From an uncultured delta proteobacterium (GTDB lineage Bacteria > Desulfobacterota > Desulfobulbia > Desulfobulbales > Desulfocapsaceae): a DNA stretch of 64,000 bases. A model generated the notes under the pieces. The model saw only the letters and a list, made by a program, of their open reading frames with translations, searched no databases and had not been told where the DNA came from. This document shows positions 17,744 to 26,896 of this stretch, piece after piece (the first letter of the stretch is position 1; every line of letters starts with the position of its first letter). The translations under genes and the position numbers were made by a program. The stretch is from contig CAIQWD010000101.1 in assembly GCA_903875445.1 (NCBI GenBank), positions 1 to 64,000 of the forward strand, read 5' to 3'.

Positions 17744-18481
17744 ATGAATTCAATTATTTCGAGAACCATCAGAATTCTTAATTACCTTTTGAAACCTGTT
17801 GGCGCTAAGATTATAGGTCGAAGTAAAGACAATTTTGATATGTGTTCAGCAATTAAACGCATACATGATCATGGTATTTTAATTAACAACGTTATTGATA
17901 TTGGCGGTTCAAATGGGATTTGGAGTATTAATGCAATGAAGATCTTCCCTTTTGCGTCTTTTGTTGCCATTGAACCCCTCGTAGAAAGAGAAAAATCTCT
18001 TCGTAACCTTGCACAAAGATTTACAAATTTTTCTTTTGAATTATGTGTCGCTGGAGAGACTAACGGCGAAACAGCCATGCTCAACATTTCAGACGACTTG
18101 GATGGCAGTACAATTAATGGGTGTGGTGGAGAGTTAAGGCAAGTTCCAGTAAAAACGATTGATGCAATTGTTTCAGAGAGAAGCATGGACGGAACATTTT
18201 TATTGAAATTTGATACCCATGGTTATGAGTTGCCTATTCTTAAAGGTGCAAGACATACTCTTAATAAAACGTCAGTATTAATAATTGAAGCCTATAATTA
18301 CCAAGTTTCTGACAACTCTCTTCGCTTTCACGAGATATGTGCTTATTTGGAGTGCTTGGGTTTCCGCTGCTATGACATTGCTGATCTTATGCTCAGGGAA
18401 TATGATAAATCCTTGTGGCAAATGGATTTGTTTTTTTGCAGGAATGACGAAAATATTTTTAAATACCCTCATTACAAATAA
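17744..18481 (+). CDS. FkbM-family methyltransferase
   Basis: 245 residues. NNVIDIGGSNGIWSINAM is the SAM loop, AIEPL the acidic strand end, and LLKFDTHGYELPILKGA is a hallmark of FkbM-type enzymes, which usually O-methylate sugars or polyketides. It is the sixth predicted methyltransferase of the locus. Neighbouring intergenic sequence (17673-17743) shows no clear ribosome site. Confidence 0.8.
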   Translation: MNSIISRTIRILNYLLKPVGAKIIGRSKDNFDMCSAIKRIHDHGILINNVIDIGGSNGIWSINAMKIFPFASFVAIEPLVEREKSLRNLAQRFTNFSFELCVAGETNGETAMLNISDDLDGSTINGCGGELRQVPVKTIDAIVSERSMDGTFLLKFDTHGYELPILKGARHTLNKTSVLIIEAYNYQVSDNSLRFHEICAYLECLGFRCYDIADLMLREYDKSLWQMDLFFCRNDENIFKYPHYK

Positions 18482-18519
18482 GTGGAACCTATTGTGGTTT
18501 CCTTTCAGACGGGAAAATA

Positions 18520-19422
18520 ATGAGTGTTATTAAATGGCCAAAAATCAGTGTAGTGACACCATCATTTAACCAAGGGCAATATCTTGAAGCAGCTATACGA
18601 TCGATCCTTTCTCAAGGATACCCAAACCTGGAATATATTATTATTGACGGGGGATCTACTGATAATTCACTAGAAATAATTAAAAAATATTCTCGACACT
18701 TACACTTTTGGTGTAGTGAAGCTGATAATGGTCATTACTCTGCCGTTAACAAAGGATTTATAAAAGCTAGTGGTGACATTTTTGCGTGGCTTAACAGTGA
18801 CGACATGTATTGCCCGAATGCCTTCACAACTGTGGGAACCATCTTTTCTCATTTTCCGAAATTAGCGTGGCTTACGACCTTAAAACAATTAGTTTGGGAT
18901 AGACATGGTCATTGCAAGTTAATAAAGACTATCCCTGGTTATTCTAAAGAAGCTTTCCTTGATGGGTGTTACTTTACTCGCAAATTCTCCGGACTCGGTT
19001 TTATACAGCAAGAATCGACTTTTTGGAGACGTGAATTGTGGGAGAAAGTTGGGGGGATAAGGACGGAATTCAATCTCGCCGGTGACTTCGATCTATGGGC
19101 GCGATTTTATAATCATGAAGGTTTGTATGGTGTGGATCACCCAATAGGCGGCTTTCGTAGTCATAGCGAAAATCGCAGCCTTCAAATAAATAAATATATT
19201 CGTGAAGCAGAACAGTCCCTTGAAGAAATTCGCCTACTATCTCATTGGACTAGAAAAAATGATCTTTCTACTCTCTGGAATAACATAAGATTGCCCTCGA
19301 CAATTCTTTTTCTAACAAAGTTGTGCAATATATCCCCAAAAAAGACATATTCTTCAACCATTATTTCGCAATCTGATCCACAACAAGTAAATCAATGGCA
19401 TATGACGACTACAAAATTCTAG
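18520..19422 (+). CDS. Family 2 glycosyltransferase
   Basis: 300 residues. Classical GT2 start ISVVTPSFNQGQYLEAAIRS, donor-site IIIDGGSTDNS and metal-binding WLNSDDMY. WRRELWEKVGG and DFDLWARF are acceptor-side motifs of the same family. Last gene of the plus-strand half; its stop faces the end of the minus-strand half 29 bases away. No signal or membrane spans are visible. Confidence 0.85.
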   Translation: MSVIKWPKISVVTPSFNQGQYLEAAIRSILSQGYPNLEYIIIDGGSTDNSLEIIKKYSRHLHFWCSEADNGHYSAVNKGFIKASGDIFAWLNSDDMYCPNAFTTVGTIFSHFPKLAWLTTLKQLVWDRHGHCKLIKTIPGYSKEAFLDGCYFTRKFSGLGFIQQESTFWRRELWEKVGGIRTEFNLAGDFDLWARFYNHEGLYGVDHPIGGFRSHSENRSLQINKYIREAEQSLEEIRLLSHWTRKNDLSTLWNNIRLPSTILFLTKLCNISPKKTYSSTIISQSDPQQVNQWHMTTTKF

Positions 19423-19451
19423 GAAAAAATATCGCAATTGTCGTAAAGCTG

Positions 19452-20297
19452 TTAATTTTTATTGATCGTGCTTTTTTCTTTTGAGTGATTTGATTTAATT
19501 CTTAACAAATAATGATAAATCGTAACAGCAACTTTCTCAAATCTTAATTTATTTAAAGTCGTTAAGAGAAATAATCGGATAACAATTAGTAGATATATCC
19601 AAAGAGGGAATTTATTCTTTATCAGGGCTAATTTGTCTTTTTCAAACACAGTATCTACTTGTGTTGGGCTGACGCCACCTTCATCCCAGAAGATAGCAAT
19701 TGACACCGGTACATACTCAAATTTTATGTCAGAATCGGCAAAACATCGCAAATTCAATTCATAATCAGCAAGAATCGGATACTTCAAATTGTAAGAATAT
19801 TTTTCCCATATATGCCTCGGATAAAATATGCCTTGATGGCATATATTTCTGCATGCTAATTTATAAGCTGAAAATTTTCCATCATAGATTCTGTTAATGA
19901 TGGGGCGATAAACATTACCATAGTAGAGAGTCTTTTCATTTTTTAGATAATCTACTGCCGTTGCAAATCCCTCTAGTAAATGATCGTCTGCTCCCAAAAA
20001 ATAAATCCACTTTCCACGAGAAAGTGGCACTGCTTTGTTCATTGCATCGTATATACCTTTATCAGGTTCACTAATCCAACAGGCCAATTTTGATTCGTAT
20101 TTCTTTATTATTTCGATACTTCCATCTACCGAATTTCCATCAACAATGATATACTCGTAATTTTTAAATTTTTGATGAATGACACTCTTTATAGCCTTCT
20201 CCAGAGTTTTAGCCCCATTAAGTACTACTGTAATAATGCTGACTAGTGGTTGGCTATGTGTTGCCACTACGCGATTGTTCAATGTCTTTAATTCCAC
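19452..20297 (-). CDS. Family 2 glycosyltransferase, membrane-tailed
   Basis: 281 residues. VSIITVVLNGAKTLEKAI, YIIVDGNSVDGS and FLGADDHLL are GT2 donor and metal sites, close in style to colanic-acid and PGL-type transferases. A hydrophobic stretch near the C-terminus (LWIYLLIVIRLFLLTTL) suggests membrane attachment. It is the last gene of the minus-strand operon, 15 bases after the gene at 20313. Confidence 0.83.
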   Translation of the reverse strand: MELKTLNNRVVATHSQPLVSIITVVLNGAKTLEKAIKSVIHQKFKNYEYIIVDGNSVDGSIEIIKKYESKLACWISEPDKGIYDAMNKAVPLSRGKWIYFLGADDHLLEGFATAVDYLKNEKTLYYGNVYRPIINRIYDGKFSAYKLACRNICHQGIFYPRHIWEKYSYNLKYPILADYELNLRCFADSDIKFEYVPVSIAIFWDEGGVSPTQVDTVFEKDKLALIKNKFPLWIYLLIVIRLFLLTTLNKLRFEKVAVTIYHYLLRIKSNHSKEKSTINKN

Positions 20298-20312
20298 CGA
20301 TTGTACTCAAAA

Positions 20313-21365
20313 TCACCGCAAATTCGGCATTCCATAAATAAACAACATTCTCATTTTGTGTGGAAAGAAAGTGAAAGTCGATAGAAATAGAGATGTACTG
20401 CACCGACGATCATGTTGAACAACACGCCTCTGCTCCACCCACAACATACGTTTTTTCCAAACTTCTCTCAGACAGAACCAGTAAATCTGCAACCAAACAC
20501 GCTTATCCTGCTTTATTACCGTAAGCAATAGCCCCTCAAAAATGAGTAAAACCAAATGCAAAGGAATGAGCAGATAAACCAATAACGATGGATAACAAAT
20601 GAGCATAACAAAGGTTTTATTACGCTCACTCAACGATCTTCTCGATAATTTAGTAGAGAGTTTTTTATTACTAAGAATTCTCCCCCCACCAAAACTTTGA
20701 CCGACCCAATGATAAAACCCAGAAGTTGCAATAGCCTTTACGGGAAACCCTCTCAATCGAGCATAAGAGCAGAGATACAAATCCTCAGACAACGAGCCAA
20801 ACCATTCAGGAAACCCTCCAAGAGTTTCCCACAGATGTTTCGGCAAGAATAAGCACGCACCTATTATCATTCCAACATCAGTTCTATCTAAATTTTTATT
20901 TGGAATAGGGTTGAGAAACGGGTCAAAAACACTGCCAATGTCTATTAATTCTCCAGTTGAGGCATCATATTGCGGCAATCCGTAAATTCCATCACCGTGT
21001 GCGACAGACGCCTCGTATAAAGTTCTTAAAGCATCCGCATGGAGTGTAGCATCATTATTCAGCAGTAAAATAAATTTACCTTTTGCCATAGCTACCATTC
21101 TATTGTTGCTTATACAAAACCCAAGGTTTTCTTTACTTTCGAGCAACAGAATTTCCGGGTATCTGCTTCGGATTAAAGCAACTGAATCGTCTTTAGAGGC
21201 ATCATCATGAACTATAATTTCAACCGCCCCAGTAACGTTTTCCTGTTTTAGTATCGATTCGATACATTTTTCGATAAATCGTTCTCCATTGTAATTAGCA
21301 ATGCAGACTGAACATAGTGGTGCAATTGTTTCATTTATGCTTGATGTGAACGAAACCATTCCCAT
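20313..21365 (-). CDS. Family 2 (rhamnosyl-type) glycosyltransferase
   Basis: About 350 residues. SVCIANYNGERFIEKCI opens the domain; VHDDASKDDS and LLNNDATLHADAL are the donor and metal motifs. A C-terminal hydrophobic region (LICYPSLLVYLLIPLHLVLL) would place it at the membrane. I chose ATG 21365; a TTG at 21407 would add 14 residues. It acts in glycan chain assembly with its neighbours. Confidence 0.82.
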   Translation of the reverse strand: MGMVSFTSSINETIAPLCSVCIANYNGERFIEKCIESILKQENVTGAVEIIVHDDASKDDSVALIRSRYPEILLLESKENLGFCISNNRMVAMAKGKFILLLNNDATLHADALRTLYEASVAHGDGIYGLPQYDASTGELIDIGSVFDPFLNPIPNKNLDRTDVGMIIGACLFLPKHLWETLGGFPEWFGSLSEDLYLCSYARLRGFPVKAIATSGFYHWVGQSFGGGRILSNKKLSTKLSRRSLSERNKTFVMLICYPSLLVYLLIPLHLVLLIFEGLLLTVIKQDKRVWLQIYWFCLREVWKKRMLWVEQRRVVQHDRRCSTSLFLSTFTFFPHKMRMLFIYGMPNLR

Positions 21366-21431
21366 ATCTTTATTAAACCTTTCAGCAAATCGGGTTGGGG
21401 TGTCCAATGAAACCTACTGTTGATTCGAGAA

Positions 21432-23288
21432 TTATCTAACACTATACGTTTGCCGCCATAACAAATACACATAGATCAGCCACAACCGATAACCGTGATC
21501 TCGATTCCTGGATTCATGAGATTTTTGCAAACTGCGAACAAAGCCAGGTTGCAGAGGACCAGGATCATTAGCTAGTAACTCGCTAAGTTTTGTCCCCAGT
21601 GAACCACGGAACCATTCATGTAAAGGCACCCCAAAACCCTGTTTGCGGCGACGCCATATCGAGGATGGCAACAATGTGTTGAACGTATTGTGCAGCATAC
21701 GTTTTCCTTCGAAACCATTCCGGTGCCACTGGCTTGGCAAACTAAAGGCCAATTCGACGACTTCACGATCCAGAAATGGCGCTCTTGTCTCAAGAGACTG
21801 GGCCATACTGGCTCGGTCAACCTTTACTAGAATATCCTGAGGCAGATAAATACAGGTATCTGCCAGCATCATACGTTGCAGGTCATCAGGGGTTGTAGCC
21901 TCAGGAATATTCGGCGGCTGATGACCAAGTCCGACTGTATCGGGAGCCAGCTCCTGCAACCAGGCAGGGCTAAACATAAGCGGAGCAAAATATGGCGTCT
22001 CGGCAACCAACCTATCTGCTACATCTGCAAACAGATGGGCTTTTTTGAGCAAGCTGCGACTATGATGATCCATCGGTTCAGGGAGTGAGCGGATAAGACG
22101 AGCCACATTATTGCGTAGAAATTTGGGGAGTCGTGTATACCAACGCAACATCATCCGAGCTTGATAGCGCTGATACCCACTAAAGAGTTCGTCGCCTCCA
22201 TCCCCGGATAGAACCACTTTGACGTACCGCGAGGCGACACACGAAACAAGTGCCGTGGGAAGAAGAGAGGCATCGGCAAAAGGCTGGCCTAAATGACCGA
22301 GAATCAATTTTTCCAGATCATTTTCATTCCATTGGCCCAATATCTCTTCGTAATGATCTGTGCCGAAGATATCAGCGACTATACGGGCATATTTACGTTC
22401 ATCATAGGATTGCTCTTCGAAACCAATAGTAAACGTTTTGAGAGCAGAACCAATTTCCTGCCGCACAACCCCAACAACCAACGAGGAGTCTACGCCACCG
22501 GAAAGGAAAGCACCGACTTCCACATCCGCAACTAATCTTCGTTTAACAGCAGTAATGAATGTTTCGCGCAATTTTTCGGTAGCCTGTTTCGGAGTCCCGG
22601 TAAACTTCTCGGGAGAAAGGCTCCAGTAAGGACGTTCTTTGATTTCTCCGTACTTTGCTGACCATTTAAGGTAATGTCCCGGTAAAACTTCTCGAATGTT
22701 CTCATAAACTGTAAAACCGGGCAGGCAATAGCCATAGCGCAGATAATCGGCAGTACTATGTTCATCTTCATGCCACGGTTTGTCGCTCAGGAGGCGCAAC
22801 GCAGGCAGTTCCGAAGCACAACAAAACTCATCTTCATGGCTAGCATAATAAAGCGGTTTCTTACCCATCCTATCGCGACAAAGCAATAATGTTTCGTCGA
22901 GTGTATCCCATAGGGCAAAGGACCACATACCTTCCAGTTGTGAAATGAAATCGACGCCTTCCAACATTAGCCCGGCGAGCAACACCTCTGTATCCCCGTT
23001 GGTAAGAAAATTCCAGCGTCCTGCGAGTGATGATCGAATTTCCCGGTATGTATATATTTCTCCGTTAAAGGTAAGTAGGTAACGCCCGTCTGGAGAACGC
23101 ATCGGTTGGTGACTGGCAGCGAGATCAATGATAGACAGGCGACGATGTCCACAGATGGCCGGACCTTCCATGATCAGGCGTGAATCATCCGGACCTCGAT
23201 GCGCCATGCATTCGAGCGCTCGATTCATAGAGAGCCGGCGCTCCTCTGAATGGCGCCTGGGGGCGTAAAGAAAGGCTATTCCGCACAT
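21432..23288 (-). CDS. asnB: Glutamine-hydrolysing asparagine synthase-like amidotransferase
   Basis: 618 residues, the normal length for AsnB. Cys2 (MCGIAF) is the glutaminase nucleophile of the N-terminal Ntn domain (1-210); the C-terminal half has the ATP-binding LSGGVDSSLV. Such AsnB-like proteins are common in exopolysaccharide clusters, where they may amidate uronic acids instead of making asparagine. It is one base from the upstream glycosyltransferase, so clearly co-transcribed. A housekeeping asparagine synthetase displaced into the cluster is possible. Confidence 0.87.
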   Translation of the reverse strand: MCGIAFLYAPRRHSEERRLSMNRALECMAHRGPDDSRLIMEGPAICGHRRLSIIDLAASHQPMRSPDGRYLLTFNGEIYTYREIRSSLAGRWNFLTNGDTEVLLAGLMLEGVDFISQLEGMWSFALWDTLDETLLLCRDRMGKKPLYYASHEDEFCCASELPALRLLSDKPWHEDEHSTADYLRYGYCLPGFTVYENIREVLPGHYLKWSAKYGEIKERPYWSLSPEKFTGTPKQATEKLRETFITAVKRRLVADVEVGAFLSGGVDSSLVVGVVRQEIGSALKTFTIGFEEQSYDERKYARIVADIFGTDHYEEILGQWNENDLEKLILGHLGQPFADASLLPTALVSCVASRYVKVVLSGDGGDELFSGYQRYQARMMLRWYTRLPKFLRNNVARLIRSLPEPMDHHSRSLLKKAHLFADVADRLVAETPYFAPLMFSPAWLQELAPDTVGLGHQPPNIPEATTPDDLQRMMLADTCIYLPQDILVKVDRASMAQSLETRAPFLDREVVELAFSLPSQWHRNGFEGKRMLHNTFNTLLPSSIWRRRKQGFGVPLHEWFRGSLGTKLSELLANDPGPLQPGFVRSLQKSHESRNRDHGYRLWLIYVYLLWRQTYSVR

Positions 23289-23289
23289 C

Positions 23290-24465
23290 TCAAGCTTTCT
23301 CGTTATTGCAGAATTGTCGGAATTCCCGCATATATCTATCAGCCGTGTTTTCCCAGGTTAGACCATGCTCTATAATAAATTGACGTCCACCATCTCCAAG
23401 GCGAAGCCGCATTTCCCGGTTAGCTAGCATAAGCAAGCAGGCAGCAAGAGCCTCATAATTCCCAAAAGGGAAAAGCATACCGCTTGCGTCTGGAATAACC
23501 AATTCGCGAAGACCAGGAATGTCAGTCCCTACCACGGGAACCCCTGCAGCGAAGGCTTCGAGCACAACATTAGGACGTCCTTCGCTCTTACTGGTAATCA
23601 ACAGTACATCAGCTTGAGCAAACCAGAGTGAAACCTCGTCGGGAGGGACATGTCCTTCGAAATCAATTCTGCCCTCGAGACTAAGATCAGTAACGAGTGA
23701 TTGTAAATTAGCTCTTTCAGGCCCGTCACCTATGATGGTTAACGCAAATTTTGGAGGGAGAAGACTCAAAGCGTGCAGAGCTGTCGATACGGATTTTCTG
23801 GAGATCAGACTACCGACAATAAGCAATCGAATTTTTCCATCTTCATTTGATTTTTCATGTTTTTCCATCTTTGGAATGAAATCAACTCCATTAGGAATCA
23901 TCACAATCTTGCTTGCCATAGTGGGAAATACTTTTAATAAGCCGGTGGCAATATCATCGCTCACTGTAACGACACGTTCATTCAACCGAAAACAAAGATT
24001 AATTAGGGTACGGTGTACCCGCGATACTTGAGTACGATTACCATCTTCCCCCCGGATTGTCGTTATTACTGGTCGCCCAAGGACACAACCGACGAAACCG
24101 GCTATCACACCGCAAATAGACCAATTTGCAAAAATAATATCAGCCTTGCCAGCATGCCTGAGGCAATTTACAAACATTGAAACGAGAAAAAAAGGCAGCA
24201 ACAACAGGGTGAAAGGATAAGCTGCAAGCGTTGCCGGAATTCCTCCCCCCTTATGAGCAAGTATCTGCCATTTCATTGGTGCATACTTAAAGGCAAACAG
24301 AACATAGGGCTTGTTGTTCGATTTTTTAAAAGGAATATCAGATGCGGGTGCAAGAACTGTGAGTTGGCAATTACGCCCTAAACGTTGAGCCAAGCGCTCA
24401 ACAAACACCCCACTGGAAGATCCTTCCTTTACAGGAAAGGATGTAGTTAACAAAAGAACTCTCAT
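23290..24465 (-). CDS. Family 4 glycosyltransferase
   Basis: 391 residues, GT-B fold. MRVLLLTTSFPVKEGSSSG is the usual GT4 N-terminus of exopolysaccharide enzymes; MIPNGVD, LLIVGSLISRKS and the E-x7-E motif in SEGRPNVVLEAF give the retaining GT4 signature. A hydrophobic stretch at about 90-110 (FTLLLLPFFLVSMFV) may bind the membrane. It sits between the polyprenyl-phosphate transferase and the AsnB-like gene. Confidence 0.87.
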   Translation of the reverse strand: MRVLLLTTSFPVKEGSSSGVFVERLAQRLGRNCQLTVLAPASDIPFKKSNNKPYVLFAFKYAPMKWQILAHKGGGIPATLAAYPFTLLLLPFFLVSMFVNCLRHAGKADIIFANWSICGVIAGFVGCVLGRPVITTIRGEDGNRTQVSRVHRTLINLCFRLNERVVTVSDDIATGLLKVFPTMASKIVMIPNGVDFIPKMEKHEKSNEDGKIRLLIVGSLISRKSVSTALHALSLLPPKFALTIIGDGPERANLQSLVTDLSLEGRIDFEGHVPPDEVSLWFAQADVLLITSKSEGRPNVVLEAFAAGVPVVGTDIPGLRELVIPDASGMLFPFGNYEALAACLLMLANREMRLRLGDGGRQFIIEHGLTWENTADRYMREFRQFCNNEKA

Positions 24466-24485
24466 CAGGTAACTATGTAATTTTA

Positions 24486-25358
24486 TTATTCACGGACCCG
24501 ATCATATCGCATTTGTGATATCTGTTCAGAAACCAACCCAATCATGAAAATGATCACAGATATCGACAGGAGCATAGCCGACATATTAGTGAAGCGGCTG
24601 GCGGTAACAAAGGTGTAAAAATAATAAAAGAGACCGGTAAGAAAGAACAATAGACTGATGGGGAGAAAAATCCGAAATGGAGAGAAAAGAGTTGCAACCT
24701 TAGTGATAATAAGAAAAAATCTGGTGCCGTCCTGTATGAGTTTAATTTTGCTCTTGCCCAGGCGTTTTTTTGTCTCAATAGGAATATATTTGACACTTCG
24801 GCCACTACGCAGGTACGCCATGGTCAAAGTCGATGGGTAGGAAAATGTATTGGGCAACAAATAAATGAATTGTCTAGCTGTGTTTATGCGTAACATTCTA
24901 AAGCCGGAGGTAAGATCCTCAACTCTAAATTGTGTTACATAGGAAGCAAACCAATTATAAACCAAATTGGCGATATTCCTGTGGAGAGCTGTCTCCGATG
25001 AACTGCTCCTCGCTCCCACCACCATATCGTATGTGTCTTTAAATTCCAGCATCCTGGCAATATCTTCGGGGTTATGCTGGTTGTCCGCGTCCATCATGAT
25101 AACCCATTCGCCCTTGGCTATCCGCAATCCCGATTTTATCGCCGCACCATTGCCGATATTATAAGGATGCGGCCACACATTGGCCCCGGCATCCATGGCC
25201 ACACGAAGAGTATTGTCCGTTGAACCGTCATCAACTACCAGAACTTCAAAATCCGGATAGAGTTCCTTTATTCTTGCTATGGTGTTGCCGATGCTCTGTT
25301 CTTCATTGTAAGCGGGCAGCAAAATGGTGACTGGAACTTGTTTGGTGTTTTCTTTCAT
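24486..25358 (-). CDS. Polyprenyl-phosphate (DPM-like) glycosyltransferase
   Basis: 290 residues. PVTILLPAYNEEQSIGNTI, VVDDGSTDNT and the metal-binding MMDADNQHNPED are those of dolichol/undecaprenyl-phosphate mannose or glucose synthases. Two C-terminal membrane spans (about 222-245 and 253-278) anchor it. It is the first gene of the minus-strand operon and probably loads a sugar on undecaprenyl phosphate at the inner membrane. Confidence 0.87.
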   Translation of the reverse strand: MKENTKQVPVTILLPAYNEEQSIGNTIARIKELYPDFEVLVVDDGSTDNTLRVAMDAGANVWPHPYNIGNGAAIKSGLRIAKGEWVIMMDADNQHNPEDIARMLEFKDTYDMVVGARSSSSETALHRNIANLVYNWFASYVTQFRVEDLTSGFRMLRINTARQFIYLLPNTFSYPSTLTMAYLRSGRSVKYIPIETKKRLGKSKIKLIQDGTRFFLIITKVATLFSPFRIFLPISLLFFLTGLFYYFYTFVTASRFTNMSAMLLSISVIIFMIGLVSEQISQMRYDRVRE

Positions 25359-25524
25359 GATAGTTCTTCCGCATCTTTCAATTTTGAAGCAAATTAATGC
25401 AATGGTTTGGAAAGGTTTGCAGGGTGTGTGTGATTAGTTTATAGCTTTTATCTCCTCAGGAATGAAGATTACTTGGCCCAAAACCTGCTCAAAAACACAT
25501 TCAATGTAATGTGATCTTAATAAG

Positions 25525-25893
25525 TTACAAAATTCTCACCATACTCTGCCGCACATGGTGCCAGAATCCTGTTTTTTCCTGTAGAAGGATAGCAAATTCA
25601 TCAGAAGTATAAACCAGGATATCTATAGGAATATTAAGATCGAAGAGATCGAAAAAGTCCCGGGGTCTTTCGACAAACACTTTATCGCAGGCCTTTACGA
25701 TGATGAGATCGATATCCGACCACACATGGGATGTCTCGGTAGCAAATGAACCAAAAATATAGGCAGCATCAACATTTTTATTTTCAAGTTTCTGCAGAAT
25801 ACGATCAATGAGACTCTGTCGATCAAAATCAAGAATGGAAGTATTCGGTCGGCTGTTAAAAAGAACCCCCTGAGCTGATTGTTTATATGGCAT
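25525..25893 (-). CDS. MNT-type nucleotidyltransferase (antitoxin-like partner of HEPN)
   Basis: 122 residues. AYIFGSFATETSHVWSDIDLI is the GS-x10-DxD core of minimal nucleotidyltransferases, and IDILVY carries the third acidic residue. It overlaps the HEPN gene by 11 bases, the usual HEPN-MNT arrangement, in which the MNT protein can AMPylate the HEPN RNase toxin. Which role this pair plays is not shown by sequence, and its HEPN partner is damaged at the N-terminus. Confidence 0.83.
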   Translation of the reverse strand: MPYKQSAQGVLFNSRPNTSILDFDRQSLIDRILQKLENKNVDAAYIFGSFATETSHVWSDIDLIIVKACDKVFVERPRDFFDLFDLNIPIDILVYTSDEFAILLQEKTGFWHHVRQSMVRIL

Positions 25894-26269
25894 GAATCAG
25901 ACCATTTACCAGCACACACAATCTTTCTGCTGCGGCAAGTGCTCGTTCCGCCTGTTCAATAGTAAACATTTCGAAAGGAGCTCCTGCCGGAAAAGCATCG
26001 GGATATCTGCCACTGATATAATAGAGATCCAACTCCTTAGCGATCTTTTCCCTTTCTCCATTGACACCAAGTGCTCGGATAATCTGGACCTGTGAATGTG
26101 TTTTAATTATATCAAAACCTTTGCGATAGCAAAGCGCTTTTAGAGCTTTTACTCCTGCTTGCTGGGAAATGAAACAGGTTTGCGAGTAGAAACCACCGCT
26201 AAGGGAATGCCGTGCCCATGTTAGATCATTTTCTGCTTGTATCATTTTCTGCTTGTCGTAGCCAATCAA
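25883..26269 (-). CDS. HEPN-domain protein, N-terminus disrupted by a 16-bp duplication
   Basis: The body (AENDLTWARHSLSGGFYSQT, FISQQAGVKALKALCY) is a classic HEPN domain. The natural start seems to be ATG 26285, reading MTDRYLDWLRQAEND, but a perfect tandem duplication of 16 bases (26225-26256) shifts the frame and stops that reading after 19 codons. The present open frame uses TTG 26269 or ATG 26245, replacing the first 10-15 residues. So it is either a pseudogene, a weakly translated variant, or a reversible slippage switch. No clear RX4-6H RNase motif is visible. Confidence 0.75.
   Translation of the reverse strand: MIGYDKQKMIQAENDLTWARHSLSGGFYSQTCFISQQAGVKALKALCYRKGFDIIKTHSQVQIIRALGVNGEREKIAKELDLYYISGRYPDAFPAGAPFEMFTIEQAERALAAAERLCVLVNGLIHAI
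26225..26256 (-). repeat. Perfect 16-bp tandem duplication in the HEPN gene
   Basis: On the minus strand ACAAGCAGAAAATGAT occurs twice head to tail. Sixteen is not a multiple of three, so the duplication moves the start of the HEPN gene out of frame with its body. Removing one copy restores a continuous reading from ATG 26285 through QAENDLTWARH. Confidence 0.95.
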
Positions 26270-26298
26270 GATATCGATCCGTCATAAAAGCCTCGGTC

Positions 26299-26391
26299 TT
26301 ACAGAGTACCAACCACACCTTCACAATACTTACGCAGAGAATCAGTTAGTTCCCGGCAACGATTACGTATCAAATCATGATTAAGACTCAT
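26299..26391 (-). pseudogene. 30-codon remnant resembling the N-terminus of a HepT/DUF86 protein
   Basis: The frame MSLNHDLIRNRCRELTDSLR then KYCEGVVG resembles the first helix of HepT-type (DUF86) HEPN toxins and stops at TAA 26301-26299. An AGGAG lies 11 bases upstream of the ATG. The rest of a HepT domain is missing, so this looks like a leftover of a third HEPN gene. At 30 residues the assignment is tentative; it could be a real small protein. The stretch 26392-26572 shows no other gene. Confidence 0.4.
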
Positions 26392-26572
26392 GGTAAAAAC
26401 GACTCCTTTATTGCTCTACAACCTATCGGTTTCATAAGTGAAGTTTCCAAAAATAAGCGAAGTCGATGTTTTTATCCGCCTTAAGGATTTCAGGAAGAGT
26501 TTTTTTTATTGGTTCTTTCTGGTCAACTCCAGCTTCAAAGAATTTTTTTCCGCCGGTGTGGATGGCTGATGG

Positions 26573-26896
26573 TTAGAAAATTCTTTCACCATATTTCAAT
26601 ATCTCGCCGGCAACTGGATTACTCTCATTGAATTGGGAAATCAGATATGGATGCGGTTCTATATCCGAGTCAATATTTCTTGCCAGTTTTGTCAGCATGA
26701 AGCGGAAATCGAAGCTATCTCCAATAAACTCATTGGTGACAAGTGCCAAATCTATATCACTCCATTGATCTGCAGTTCCTTTGACATATGAGCCAAAAAG
26801 ATGTGCCTGAAGAATATGAATGTTTTTATCTTCTAAGAGCGAAATATACTGTAGCACTTTCCTAAGTATTAGTTTTTTATTTTTTCCAGCAGCCAT
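26573..26896 (-). CDS. MNT-type nucleotidyltransferase
   Basis: 107 residues. AHLFGSYVKGTADQWSDIDLA gives the GS-x10-DxD catalytic core; DIEPHPYL provides the later acidic residue. It overlaps the upstream HEPN gene by 28 bases. This is a second HEPN/MNT module, not closely similar to the one at 25525-26269. Likely toxin-antitoxin or regulatory AMPylation pair. Confidence 0.85.
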   Translation of the reverse strand: MAAGKNKKLILRKVLQYISLLEDKNIHILQAHLFGSYVKGTADQWSDIDLALVTNEFIGDSFDFRFMLTKLARNIDSDIEPHPYLISQFNESNPVAGEILKYGERIF

